Of a DNA stretch of 54,924 nt, positions 18,357 to 26,075 are shown piece after piece. The stretch's first letter is position 1. Each line of letters opens with the position of its first letter. The notes below the pieces were generated by a model, which saw only the letters and a list, made by a program, of their open reading frames with translations, was not told the origin of the DNA and did not search any database. The position numbers and the translations under genes are program-made. Origin of the DNA: an uncultured Burkholderiales bacterium (GTDB lineage Bacteria; Pseudomonadota; Gammaproteobacteria; Burkholderiales; Burkholderiaceae_C); NCBI GenBank assembly GCA_903831655.1, contig CAIKYO010000230.1, forward strand, positions 1-54,924. The letters run 5' to 3'.

Positions 18357-19031
18357 TTATAACTTCAAGGAGCTGTAGACCAAAACGGCAATCAACGCAA
18401 ACATCACCAAAGCTTGTAATCGGTCTTTGCTGCTGTCTTGACTGGCAGGGGGCAAGTGGTGTTCTGTCTCAACTGGGAGCTCTTTGTCGCCGGTGATCAT
18501 GGGTGTGACCAAATCGTGGCCGTAGCGCTTTCGGTACCAAAAGATCATGAGCACATGAACGCTCACCACCAAGACAATCAGCCACACACCCACCTCGGTG
18601 TGATACCAAGTGGCGCGCTCAACCCAAGCTGCAGAGATGTATTGTGTGAGCGGTCCGGAAAACGCCACTTCGTCATCGCTTGAAAGACCGCTGATGACTT
18701 GAGCCAAGAGGAGGGTCATCATCAAAAGAACAGACCATCCTCCCAAAGGATTGTGCCCAGTGGTGAAAGTGGTGCGCCCCCTTGCTGTGTCTCCAAGAGC
18801 GCGAAGTGCAGAGACGGGAGACGTCACAAAGCTTTGAAAGCGAGACCAGTGCCCGCCACAAAAGCCCCAAATCAATCGAAAGATCAAAAGGCTTAAAAAA
18901 AAGAGACCAATGCGGGCATGCCACAACACCAAATCATCGGAGAGATAAATGGTGGCAAAGGACCCCAAAAGCGCCAAAATGAGTAAAAAATGGAAGACTC
19001 TTGTGGGCAGATCCCAAATTCGAAGTTTCAT
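18357..19031 (-). CDS. Cytochrome b561 family membrane protein
   Basis: A four-helix di-heme b-type cytochrome of the inner membrane. I place the start at the ATG giving MKLRIWDLPTRVFHF (224 residues); the track's longer version begins at an upstream TTG and adds 14 unlikely residues. Candidate heme histidines are in RVFHFLL, LWHARIG, WYHTEVGVW and SVHVLMIFW. A fifth hydrophobic segment at the C-terminus (ALVMFALIAVLVYSSL) follows a polar stretch. It is divergent from a c'-type cytochrome gene, a pairing that suggests electron transfer between them (inference). Confidence 0.88.
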   Translation of the reverse strand: MKLRIWDLPTRVFHFLLILALLGSFATIYLSDDLVLWHARIGLFFLSLLIFRLIWGFCGGHWSRFQSFVTSPVSALRALGDTARGRTTFTTGHNPLGGWSVLLMMTLLLAQVISGLSSDDEVAFSGPLTQYISAAWVERATWYHTEVGVWLIVLVVSVHVLMIFWYRKRYGHDLVTPMITGDKELPVETEHHLPPASQDSSKDRLQALVMFALIAVLVYSSLKL

Positions 19032-19254
19032 GGTGCTGATAAAAAAATCGGTCGAGTTGAATTGAGGGCCCAAGGGCCTTTAGAGATCTAAGAGGACGGT
19101 CAAGGCACAAGACGGTTCAAACCCGGGCGCATGAACCCAGGGATTTACGTGCACAAATAACCCCTTTTTCGAATTAAAGCATGAAAAAGACTTTAAAAAC
19201 AGTTAGCATTCGCAAACGATTCATCTTCAACCCCGAAAGATCAAGGAATTCATC

Positions 19255-19710
19255 ATGAAACACATTCGCATTGTTCGCCTCCTCGCACTTTTAATTTGCA
19301 TGGTGGGACTGAGCGCTCAAGCTCAATTTGCAAAGCCTGAGGCAGCTATCAAATACCGTCAATCGGCTCTCACCGTGATGGGCACGCACTTTGGTCGCTT
19401 GGCCGAGATGGCTCAAGGCAAAGTGCCCTTTGATGCAAAGGTTGCACAGGACAATGAGGCCGTGTTTGCGGTGGTGTCCAAGTTGCCTTGGGCTGCTTTT
19501 GTGGAAGGCTCTGACAAGGGCGAGACCAAAGCGAAAGCGGAAATTTGGAGTGAAGGCGCTAAATTCAAAGAAGCGCAGGACAAGCTCATGGCAGAAGCCA
19601 TGAAATTGAACGCAGCGGCTAAAACCGGCAAGCTCGAAGACTTGAAGGTTGCTGTGGGTGCCGTGGGCGGAGCTTGCAAGAACTGTCACGATCAATTCAG
19701 GGCCAAGTAA
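19255..19710 (+). CDS. c'-type cytochrome (cytochrome c556-like)
   Basis: A 151-residue periplasmic mono-heme cytochrome of the c'/c556 four-helix-bundle family. It has a Sec signal peptide cleaved near SAQA|QFAK and a single C-terminal heme-binding motif CKNCH in GGACKNCHDQFRAK. The KYRQSALTVMGTHFGRL helix near the mature N-terminus contains the usual methionine position. The gene lies divergent from the b561-type cytochrome and ends at a strong terminator. Confidence 0.92.
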   Translation: MKHIRIVRLLALLICMVGLSAQAQFAKPEAAIKYRQSALTVMGTHFGRLAEMAQGKVPFDAKVAQDNEAVFAVVSKLPWAAFVEGSDKGETKAKAEIWSEGAKFKEAQDKLMAEAMKLNAAAKTGKLEDLKVAVGAVGGACKNCHDQFRAK

Positions 19711-19746
19711 GGCGCTCGAGAGGGTTTCTCCAAAACCCATCTCACC

Positions 19747-19774
19747 AGGCATCTCCAAGGGGATGCCTTTTTTT
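19747..19774 (+). terminator. Intrinsic terminator after the c' cytochrome
   Basis: AGGCATC (19747-19753) pairs with GATGCCT (19762-19768) and is followed by a run of seven T residues: a textbook intrinsic terminator 37 bases past the cytochrome stop. Confidence 0.88.
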
Positions 19775-19785
19775 ATGGATCCGGT

Positions 19786-20373
19786 ATGAATCAAAATCCA
19801 GTCAATCCCATCAAGCGTGTCGGCTTGTGCGTTTTAGTCGCAGCCTTGGCCGCATGCGCGCCCAACTTCAATTGGCGAGAGGTGCACCCTGAGGGTGAGG
19901 AGTTGACCTATCTCTTGCCTTGTAAGCCAGGGGTGGCCGAAAAAGAGGTGGATTGGGGAGCAGGGGCTCAGGCTTTGAGCATGCAGGGCTGTGAGGCCCA
20001 AGGATTCCAGTTCACCTTGGCGTGGCTCACGGTGCAGCCCTCTACCGATGTGGGTGCTTTGGAGGGGTTGTGGCTCAAAGCCTCTTGGGCTTCATTGAAT
20101 GGGGCCAATCCTCAAGCGTTGAGCCAACCGACGCTTTTGAAGCAGGAGGCTTTGGTGGGCAAGTTGACCACCACATTGGGCTCTCGGGCTTACTTTGAGG
20201 GCCAAAACGAGAGGGGCATGCAGGTCCATTGGGCCTGGTTCACCAAGGGCCACAAGCTCTACCAAGCGGGTATTTACAAGGGGGCGTCCGCACCGGCTCA
20301 AACCGCCAAAAGCACCCTGTCCCAGGAGGCACAAAAGGACGCGCTGGAGACCTTTTTTGAGAGTTTTCGTTAA
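19786..20373 (+). CDS. Predicted lipoprotein of unknown function
   Basis: I do not recognise a named family. The 195-residue protein has a lipoprotein signal peptide: a charged start (NPIKRVG), a hydrophobic core and the lipobox LAAC, which would anchor it by Cys24 to a membrane. The mature part has two further cysteines (LLPCKPG and MQGCEAQ) close enough to form a disulfide and an alternating hydrophobic pattern suggesting a beta-rich fold. The end KDALETFFESFR looks complete. It follows the cytochrome terminator by about a dozen bases, so its promoter must overlap that terminator. Confidence 0.75.
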   Translation: MNQNPVNPIKRVGLCVLVAALAACAPNFNWREVHPEGEELTYLLPCKPGVAEKEVDWGAGAQALSMQGCEAQGFQFTLAWLTVQPSTDVGALEGLWLKASWASLNGANPQALSQPTLLKQEALVGKLTTTLGSRAYFEGQNERGMQVHWAWFTKGHKLYQAGIYKGASAPAQTAKSTLSQEAQKDALETFFESFR

Positions 20374-20497
20374 AAGCAGGTGCCGTGGGGGATCCTTGGC
20401 CAAGTGGGGGGCGTTGAAATTGCATGTTGCGACAACGCTAAAAAGCGCCCATTTTGTGATTGAAAAGGCATAATTAGCACCCTAACTCAAGGCATCC

Positions 20498-20944
20498 ATG
20501 ACTAACCGAATAATGATCATTGCCCACGCGCCATTGGCCAAGGCGCTCAAGGACTGTGCATTGCATGTTTATCCTGATTGTGGTCAATACGTTACTGCCA
20601 TTGATATTCATGCACAAACCTCGCCCGAAGAGTCTTTGTCCACGGCTCGAGTGGCTTTGGATCAGTTGAGCGGCGAGGGAGTTTTGGTGCTCACCGATAT
20701 TTTTGGTGCAACGCCCTCCAACGTGGCTCAACAATTGATCACAGGCTCAAGTGCAAGGCTGGTGGCAGGGGTTAACTTACCCATGCTTCTCAGAACGGTT
20801 TGTTATTGCCACGAGTCCTTGGAAATGTTGGTCAATCGCGCTTTGGCTGGTGGCTCACAAGGCGTGATGCAAGTGGCCACCTCCGCTCCTCAAAATCAAA
20901 TTAAAAAATCCCATGATCCAAGCTCACACCACCATCAGCAATAA
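20498..20944 (+). CDS. PTS EIIA component, mannose family
   Basis: A free-standing EIIA-Man-type phosphocarrier, 148 residues. The phosphoryl-accepting His10 is in RIMIIAHAPLAKAL, and VLTDIFGATPSNVA is the family core motif. In betaproteobacteria this protein, HPr and EI usually form a regulatory phosphorelay without sugar permeases; no permease component is seen here. The C-terminus is extended (NQIKKSHDPSSHHHQQ) and its last 32 bases overlap the HPr gene in another frame. Confidence 0.9.
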   Translation: MTNRIMIIAHAPLAKALKDCALHVYPDCGQYVTAIDIHAQTSPEESLSTARVALDQLSGEGVLVLTDIFGATPSNVAQQLITGSSARLVAGVNLPMLLRTVCYCHESLEMLVNRALAGGSQGVMQVATSAPQNQIKKSHDPSSHHHQQ

Positions 20945-21182
20945 ACTGGGACTGCACGCCAGGGCATCTGCAAAACTCACCAAACTCGCGAGCAGTTTTC
21001 CTTGCGAGGTCTGGATCTCCAAGGGTGAGAGGCGTGTCAACGCCAAGAGCATCATGGGCGTCATGATGTTGGCTGCCGGCATTGGGAGTGAGGTGACGCT
21101 AGAGGCCGAGGGCGAGCGCGATCAAGAGGCCGTGGATGCGATTCTTCAATTGATGTCGGACAAGTTCGACGAAGGCGAGTGA
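20913..21182 (+). CDS. ptsH: Phosphocarrier protein HPr
   Basis: HPr carries phosphate from EI to EIIA. The 89-residue protein has His15 in KLGLHARAS and the regulatory Ser46 in NAKSIMGVMML, the site used by HPr kinase in betaproteobacteria. hprK itself is not in the window. The start lies inside the end of the EIIA gene (32-base overlap), and the gene ends one base before ptsI begins, so the three form one operon. Confidence 0.95.
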   Translation: MIQAHTTISNKLGLHARASAKLTKLASSFPCEVWISKGERRVNAKSIMGVMMLAAGIGSEVTLEAEGERDQEAVDAILQLMSDKFDEGE

Positions 21183-21183
21183 G

Positions 21184-22946
21184 ATGACTTTCTCCATCCA
21201 CGGTTTGGCGGTTGCCCGAGGCATTGCCATAGGGCGTGCCGTCTTGGTCGCCTCAAGCCGGGTGGATGTGGCTCACTATTTCATCACGCCAGACCAAGTC
21301 GCCTCTGAGATTCGACGTGTTGCACAAGCGCGTGACGCGGTCGTCAAAGAAGTGCGCGCTCTGCAACAAAGCATGAGCAAGGACGCCCCCGCAGAGATTG
21401 CCGCCGTCCTTGAGGTCCATGTCATGCTCTTGGAAGATGAGTTGTTGGCTGAGGGCATCAAACACTGGATTGGTGAGAGGCTCTACAACGCGGAGTGGGC
21501 GCTCACCTCGCAGTTGGAGGTCGTGGCCAGACAATTCGATGAGATGGAGGACCCTTATCTCAGGGAGAGAAAGGCCGATTTGGAGCAGGTTGTGGAACGC
21601 GTTTTGCGCCACATGAAGGGCTTGCCAAGCGCGTTGCCCACCAAAAGAGCGGCCAAACCGGGTAGCGCCAGACAGCAAGATTTGCTCTTAGAAGACCAAG
21701 TCGATGTGCCATTGGTCTTGGTGGCCCATGATTTATCGCCCGCTGACATGATTCAGTTCAAGCAAAGTGTGTTTGCGGGTTTCGTCACCGACGTTGGGGG
21801 CAAGACCTCGCACACGGCAATCGTGGCTCGCAGCTTGGACATTCCTGCTGTGGTTGGCGCTCGCAGTGCAAGTCAGTGGGTGCGTCAAGACGATTGGGTC
21901 ATCATCGATGGCGACCAAGGGGTGATGATTGTCGACCCCTCGGCCATCATCTTGGCCGAATACGAATTCAAGCGCCGCCAAGCCGATTTGGAGCGCGAGC
22001 GCCTCACCCGCCTGCGTCACACGCCAGCCTTGAGCCTGGATGGGCAACGCGTTGAGCTCTTGGCCAACATTGAGTTGCCCGATGACAGCGAGCAAGCTTT
22101 GGCCGTGGGAGCGGTGGGTGTGGGCTTATTTAGGAGTGAGTTCTTGTTCATGGGGCATGACGGAAACTGCCCAACGAAGAAGAGCAGTACAACGCCTATT
22201 TGGCGGCTGTACAAGGCATGAAGGGCTTGCCAGTGACCATCCGAACGGTGGACATTGGTGCCGATAAGCCCTTGGATCGCTCACAAAAGGAGGATCACTA
22301 TTTGAACCCTGCATTGGGTTTGAGAGCGATCCGTTGGAGTTTGGCCGATCCTGAGATGTTTCTCACCCAACTCAGAGCCATTTTGCGTGCCTCAGCACAT
22401 GGCCAAGTGCATTTGCTCATTCCGATGTTGGCCCATTTGAGAGAGATCCGTCAAACGCTCTCGCTCTTGGAGCAAGCCAAAAAAGACTTGGACAACCGTG
22501 GCCAAGCGTATGGCCCCTTGAAGGTGGGTGCCATGATTGAGATTCCAGCAGCGGCGCTTAGCATGCCGTTGTTTTTAAAGTATTTTGATTTCGTCTCCAT
22601 TGGCACCAATGATTTGATTCAATACACATTGGCCATTGACAGAGCGGACGAGTCGGTGGCCCATTTGTACGATCCCTTGCACCCTGCAGTGCTGCGCTTG
22701 ATTGCTCACGCCATTCAAAGCTGCAAGCAAGCGGGCAAGGGTGTGAGTGTGTGTGGGGAGATGGCAGGGGACCCCAGCCTCACCAAACTGTTGTTGGGTT
22801 TGGGTTTGAGGAGTTTTTCAATGCACCCCACCCAAGTCTTGACGGTCAAGCAAGAGATCTTGCGCACCGACATCAGCAAATTAACCGACTGGGCTCAGCG
22901 AGTGATTGAGGCCGAGGAGCCGGCCAAGGTGATCGATGCGCATTGA
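21184..22946 (+). pseudogene. ptsI: PTS enzyme I, interrupted by a one-base frameshift
   Basis: EI takes phosphate from phosphoenolpyruvate and passes it to HPr. The reading frame runs from 21184 to VGLFRSEFLFMGHDGN and then breaks: the rest of EI continues in another frame (PNEEEQYNAYLAAVQGMKG) to 22946. One missing base in AACTGCCC near 22168 (AACTTGCCC would restore NLP) explains it. Otherwise every part is intact: the active-site His in GGKTSHTAIVARS, SIGTNDLIQYTLAIDRAD, and the catalytic Cys in VSVCGEMAGDP. There is no -1 slippery heptamer at the site. Either a very recent mutation or a sequencing error; full length would be about 587 residues. Confidence 0.9.
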
Positions 22947-22994
22947 AGCCGTCAATGCCCATGGCAATGTCTTATTTGTGATCAAGGAAACGGG

Positions 22995-23900
22995 ATGCCG
23001 AAATTTTGTGCCAATTTATCCATGCTCTACACGGAGTACCCCTATTTAGAGCGGTTTGAGCAAGCGCGCAACGATGGCTTTGAGGCCGTTGAGAGTTTGT
23101 TTCCCTATGAGCACGATTTGACACTTCAAGTGAGTGCACTGAAAGATTGTGGACTCCATCAAGTGTTGATCAACACCCCGCCAGGCGGCTTTAAAGCGCA
23201 AGATGTGACCCAAGCTTGGGCGAGTGGGGACCGCGGTGTGGCTTGTGACCCGGCACGGGTTGCCGAGTTCAAGGCGGGATTTGATTTGGCACTGAGCCAT
23301 GCAAAGGCACTGGGTAGCCAGCGAATTCATGTCATGGCGGGGTGCATACCTGGCGAGTACAGGTCTCAGTTTGTGGACCCCTCAGCGCCTCTCGCGCAAA
23401 CCAGCTCTGGGGCTGCCAGCACGCAAGGTCCGCTTCTCGATACCTATTTAGACAATTTGGCGTGGAGCGCAAAGCTGGCCAAACAAGAGGGCATCACCGT
23501 TCTCATTGAGCCCATCAACACCCGAGACATTCCCTTTTATTTTTTAAACCGACAAGCCCAAGCGCATGCTGTGATTGATGCGTTGGGTGTGGACAATGTG
23601 AAGGTCCAAATGGATTTGTACCATTGTCAAATTGTGGAGGGCGACTTGTCTCGCAAAATTTCGCAATACATGCCGACGGGCTCGATTGGACATTTTCAAA
23701 TTGCAGGGGTCCCCGATCGCCACGAACCCGACGCGGGAGAGGTGTTCTACAGCGCTTTGTTTGATTTGATCGATCAAATCGCTGTTGACACCGCATGGAG
23801 TGGTTGGGTGGGCTGTGAGTACAGACCCCGTCTTGGGGCCGTCCCAGGGGCCACCTCCCAGGGTTTGGGCTGGTTCAAGGCCTTGAGAGAGTCTCACTGA
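22995..23900 (+). CDS. hyi: Hydroxypyruvate isomerase family protein
   Basis: A TIM-barrel sugar isomerase of the Hyi group, which interconverts hydroxypyruvate and tartronate semialdehyde in glyoxylate assimilation. It starts MPKFCANLSMLYTEYPYLERF and has the metal/substrate segments VLIEPINTRDIPFYFL, QMDLYHCQ and GHFQIAGVPDRHEPD, WVGCEYRP near the end. At 301 residues it is longer than the usual ~260; part of the excess is a Ser/Ala-rich insertion (APLAQTSSGAASTQGP) after GEYRSQF. It follows ptsI by 48 bases. Confidence 0.85.
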   Translation: MPKFCANLSMLYTEYPYLERFEQARNDGFEAVESLFPYEHDLTLQVSALKDCGLHQVLINTPPGGFKAQDVTQAWASGDRGVACDPARVAEFKAGFDLALSHAKALGSQRIHVMAGCIPGEYRSQFVDPSAPLAQTSSGAASTQGPLLDTYLDNLAWSAKLAKQEGITVLIEPINTRDIPFYFLNRQAQAHAVIDALGVDNVKVQMDLYHCQIVEGDLSRKISQYMPTGSIGHFQIAGVPDRHEPDAGEVFYSALFDLIDQIAVDTAWSGWVGCEYRPRLGAVPGATSQGLGWFKALRESH

Positions 23901-23901
23901 A

Positions 23902-23917
23902 GAAAACCAAGGTTTTC
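23902..23917. terminator. Perfect inverted repeat between hyi and rsmE
   Basis: GAAAACC (23902-23908) and GGTTTTC (23911-23917) form a perfect seven-base repeat with a two-base centre, just after the hyi stop and between convergent genes. It is followed by seven G residues and no T-run, so the terminator reading is weak. Confidence 0.35.
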
Positions 23918-23985
23918 GGGGGGGCGCTTGGGCTTTGATACCCCACAAGGTACCCAACCCCTCAGCGCAACACCCCAAGCGAGAG

Positions 23986-24732
23986 TTAAAGGGGTGTGGC
24001 GCCTTCTTGGGTGGCAAGGACCAAGCCCATGAGGGCTGCGGTCTCGGCTCTCAAAATGCGAGGGCCCAAGGAGAGGGCTTGAAATCCAGCGTCGAGTGCC
24101 AAGGAGACCTCTTCGCTGTGTAGACCTCCCTCAGGGCCACTCAAAATTTGAACCCACGGGCCTTGACTGGCTTGACTTTCAGATGGCGCAGGCCTTGCAC
24201 GTTCTGGGGGCACCGTAGAGAGCACCCAGCGCTGACCCAAAGCGGGCTCGACCAAGGTTTTGAGGGAGGCCAGCAAAGGTTGAGGCACATCGATTTGGGG
24301 CACGGTGTTGCGACCGCATTGCTCACAGGCCGCTTGAGCAATGGAGAGCCAGTGGGCCGTTTTCTTGTCGGCTCGCTCACCAGTGAGCCTGAGCACCGAG
24401 TGCTGGGTCATGATGGGGGTGATGCGTGCAACGCCCAATTCGGTGGCTTTTTCAACCAACCAATCCATGCGTTCGTTTGCAGGCATGCCGACCAAGAGTT
24501 GCACTTGGCGCACGCATTCACGCTCGGTGTGGGTGTGATTCAAGATGCGCACCTCCACCGTGTGTTTGCCCATTTTGAGGATCTCAGCTTGGTATTCACC
24601 ACCGTGGCCATTGAAAAGCGTCAAGGCGTCCTTGGGTTGTAGCCGCAAGACTTGTACGTGTTTTGCAGCTTGAGGGGGGAGCTCAATGTCTTGGAGCTCT
24701 TTTAATGGAATGGGGCAGTACAGGCGGGGCAT
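23986..24732 (-). CDS. rsmE: 16S rRNA (uracil-1498 N3)-methyltransferase RsmE
   Basis: RsmE methylates U1498 of 16S rRNA using S-adenosylmethionine. It has the SPOUT-fold signatures: VEKATELGVARITPI, SIAQAACEQCGRNTVP, ILSGPEGGLHSEE and the knot LSLGPRILRAETAAL at the C-terminus. I use the ATG at 24732 (MPRLYCPIPL, AGAGG nine bases upstream), which fits the family; a GTG two codons earlier overlaps the amgK stop as GTGA. The insert RARPAPSESQASQGP before the SPOUT motif is unusual low-complexity sequence. It is coupled to amgK. Confidence 0.92.
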   Translation of the reverse strand: MPRLYCPIPLKELQDIELPPQAAKHVQVLRLQPKDALTLFNGHGGEYQAEILKMGKHTVEVRILNHTHTERECVRQVQLLVGMPANERMDWLVEKATELGVARITPIMTQHSVLRLTGERADKKTAHWLSIAQAACEQCGRNTVPQIDVPQPLLASLKTLVEPALGQRWVLSTVPPERARPAPSESQASQGPWVQILSGPEGGLHSEEVSLALDAGFQALSLGPRILRAETAALMGLVLATQEGATPL

Positions 24733-24734
24733 GT

Positions 24735-25910
24735 TCACTGACCTCTAGGGCCCAGGGTGAAGGCTTGAATGGGGGCGATGTTCTCCACGTGGTCGATGAG
24801 TTTCAAAAGGGGCTTGAGTTCTCGATAGCGCGAGCAAGTGGCACGGATGTAGTGCACAAAACGGGGGGTGTCGGCCAAGTAATGGTGCTTGTTGTCTCGA
24901 AGTGATAGCCTGGCAAAGATACCTGCCACCTTCAAATGCCTTTGAAGAGCCATCCATTCAACGGCTGAATAAAAGGCGCCAAAGTCTTGGGAAAACCCGT
25001 CTTCCTCGAGCAAGCCTTTCGCTCTTGCACGCTCCCAGTAGCGAATGGTGATGTCGAGCACAAACTCTTCGGGCCAGCTGATGAAGGCGTCTCGCATGAG
25101 ACTGGCGATGTCGTAGGTGATGGGGCCATAGACGCTGTCTTGATAATCCAACACGCCCAAAGGGGCGTCGTTGGAGGTGGGCAGCATTAAATTGCGTGGC
25201 ATGAAGTCTCGGTGCACATAGGACTTGGGAGCGCTCAAGTTCTTTTGGATGATGAGCTCATACACCGGCAAAAGGGTTTGTTTCAGGTGCACTTGCAGCT
25301 CTGCCTCTTGGACCCCTTTGGCTTGTCGCAAATACCACTCGTCAAAGAGGCTCAATTCGCGCTTCAAGAGAGCGTGATCGTATTCGGGCAAGGTGTTTGG
25401 GCGCGAGGAGAGTTGCCACAAGATCAGGGCATCAATGGCTTTCTCAAACAGCATTTGGGTCTTTGCATCGGGCTCGCTCAAGGCCACAGGGGGCAGTGGC
25501 GGGGCCATCATGGCTTGAGCGCCGAGGGCCAAGGGTTTGGGCAAAGCCTGCATCATGGTGTTGGCGCCCAGGTCCTCCAAGAGCAAGAACCCTTGCGAGG
25601 CCGCGTATTCCAAGATCTGCGGTGCTTTGAGGCCCGCTTGGTGCATGAGAGAGGTGATGTTCACAAATCTAGAGGTGTCCTCTAGCTCGGGTGGGGCGTC
25701 CATGATGACCAAGGAGGGATGGGACGCATTCAAAGAGAGGACTCGAAGGTAGCGTCTGAAACTTGCGTCGGCTGAGGCCAAGGCGAGTGTGTCCGCCCTC
25801 AATTGGTGCTTGTCCACGAGCGGTGTGAACCACTGCACAAAGGCGTTTTCACGAGCCTCAGAGGACCATGTGATTGGGTTGGGGGCCGAAGTGCTTGAAT
25901 TTTGGGTCAT
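24735..25910 (-). CDS. amgK: N-acetylmuramate/N-acetylglucosamine kinase AmgK
   Basis: AmgK phosphorylates the anomeric position of MurNAc and GlcNAc in peptidoglycan recycling; MurU then makes UDP-MurNAc. The aminoglycoside-phosphotransferase fold is visible: SADASFRRYLRV, VIMDAPPELEDTSRFV, GFLLLEDLGANTM, the catalytic loop YVHRDFMPRNLML and GVLDYQDSVYGP. The position divergent from lptD supports this over a generic phosphotransferase. I take the ATG giving MTQNSSTSA (391 residues); the track's start is an upstream TTG. An Ala/Pro-rich insert (LGAQAMMAPPLPPVAL) makes it longer than characterised AmgK. Its usual partner murU is at 36015-36797 instead of next door. Confidence 0.87.
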   Translation of the reverse strand: MTQNSSTSAPNPITWSSEARENAFVQWFTPLVDKHQLRADTLALASADASFRRYLRVLSLNASHPSLVIMDAPPELEDTSRFVNITSLMHQAGLKAPQILEYAASQGFLLLEDLGANTMMQALPKPLALGAQAMMAPPLPPVALSEPDAKTQMLFEKAIDALILWQLSSRPNTLPEYDHALLKRELSLFDEWYLRQAKGVQEAELQVHLKQTLLPVYELIIQKNLSAPKSYVHRDFMPRNLMLPTSNDAPLGVLDYQDSVYGPITYDIASLMRDAFISWPEEFVLDITIRYWERARAKGLLEEDGFSQDFGAFYSAVEWMALQRHLKVAGIFARLSLRDNKHHYLADTPRFVHYIRATCSRYRELKPLLKLIDHVENIAPIQAFTLGPRGQ

Positions 25911-26075
25911 ATTTTCATCTGCTGTGTGTAAAAGAGTCGGCTGGCTCGAGGACAATAGGGGTTGTGAGCGATGTGGCTCTGGGATAATTCAAATTCTAGG
26001 TGCCAAGCGAGCCATTTCCAATGTTTGGTGACTTGGGCATGAATATTTTTTACTTTTGACTGTGACGCTTTCCAT

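Noticed and set aside
22160-22172. Programmed ribosomal frameshift in ptsI
   Set aside because: The site (GGAAACTGCCC) is not a slippery heptamer and I see no adjacent pseudoknot; programmed shifting in ptsI is not known to me.
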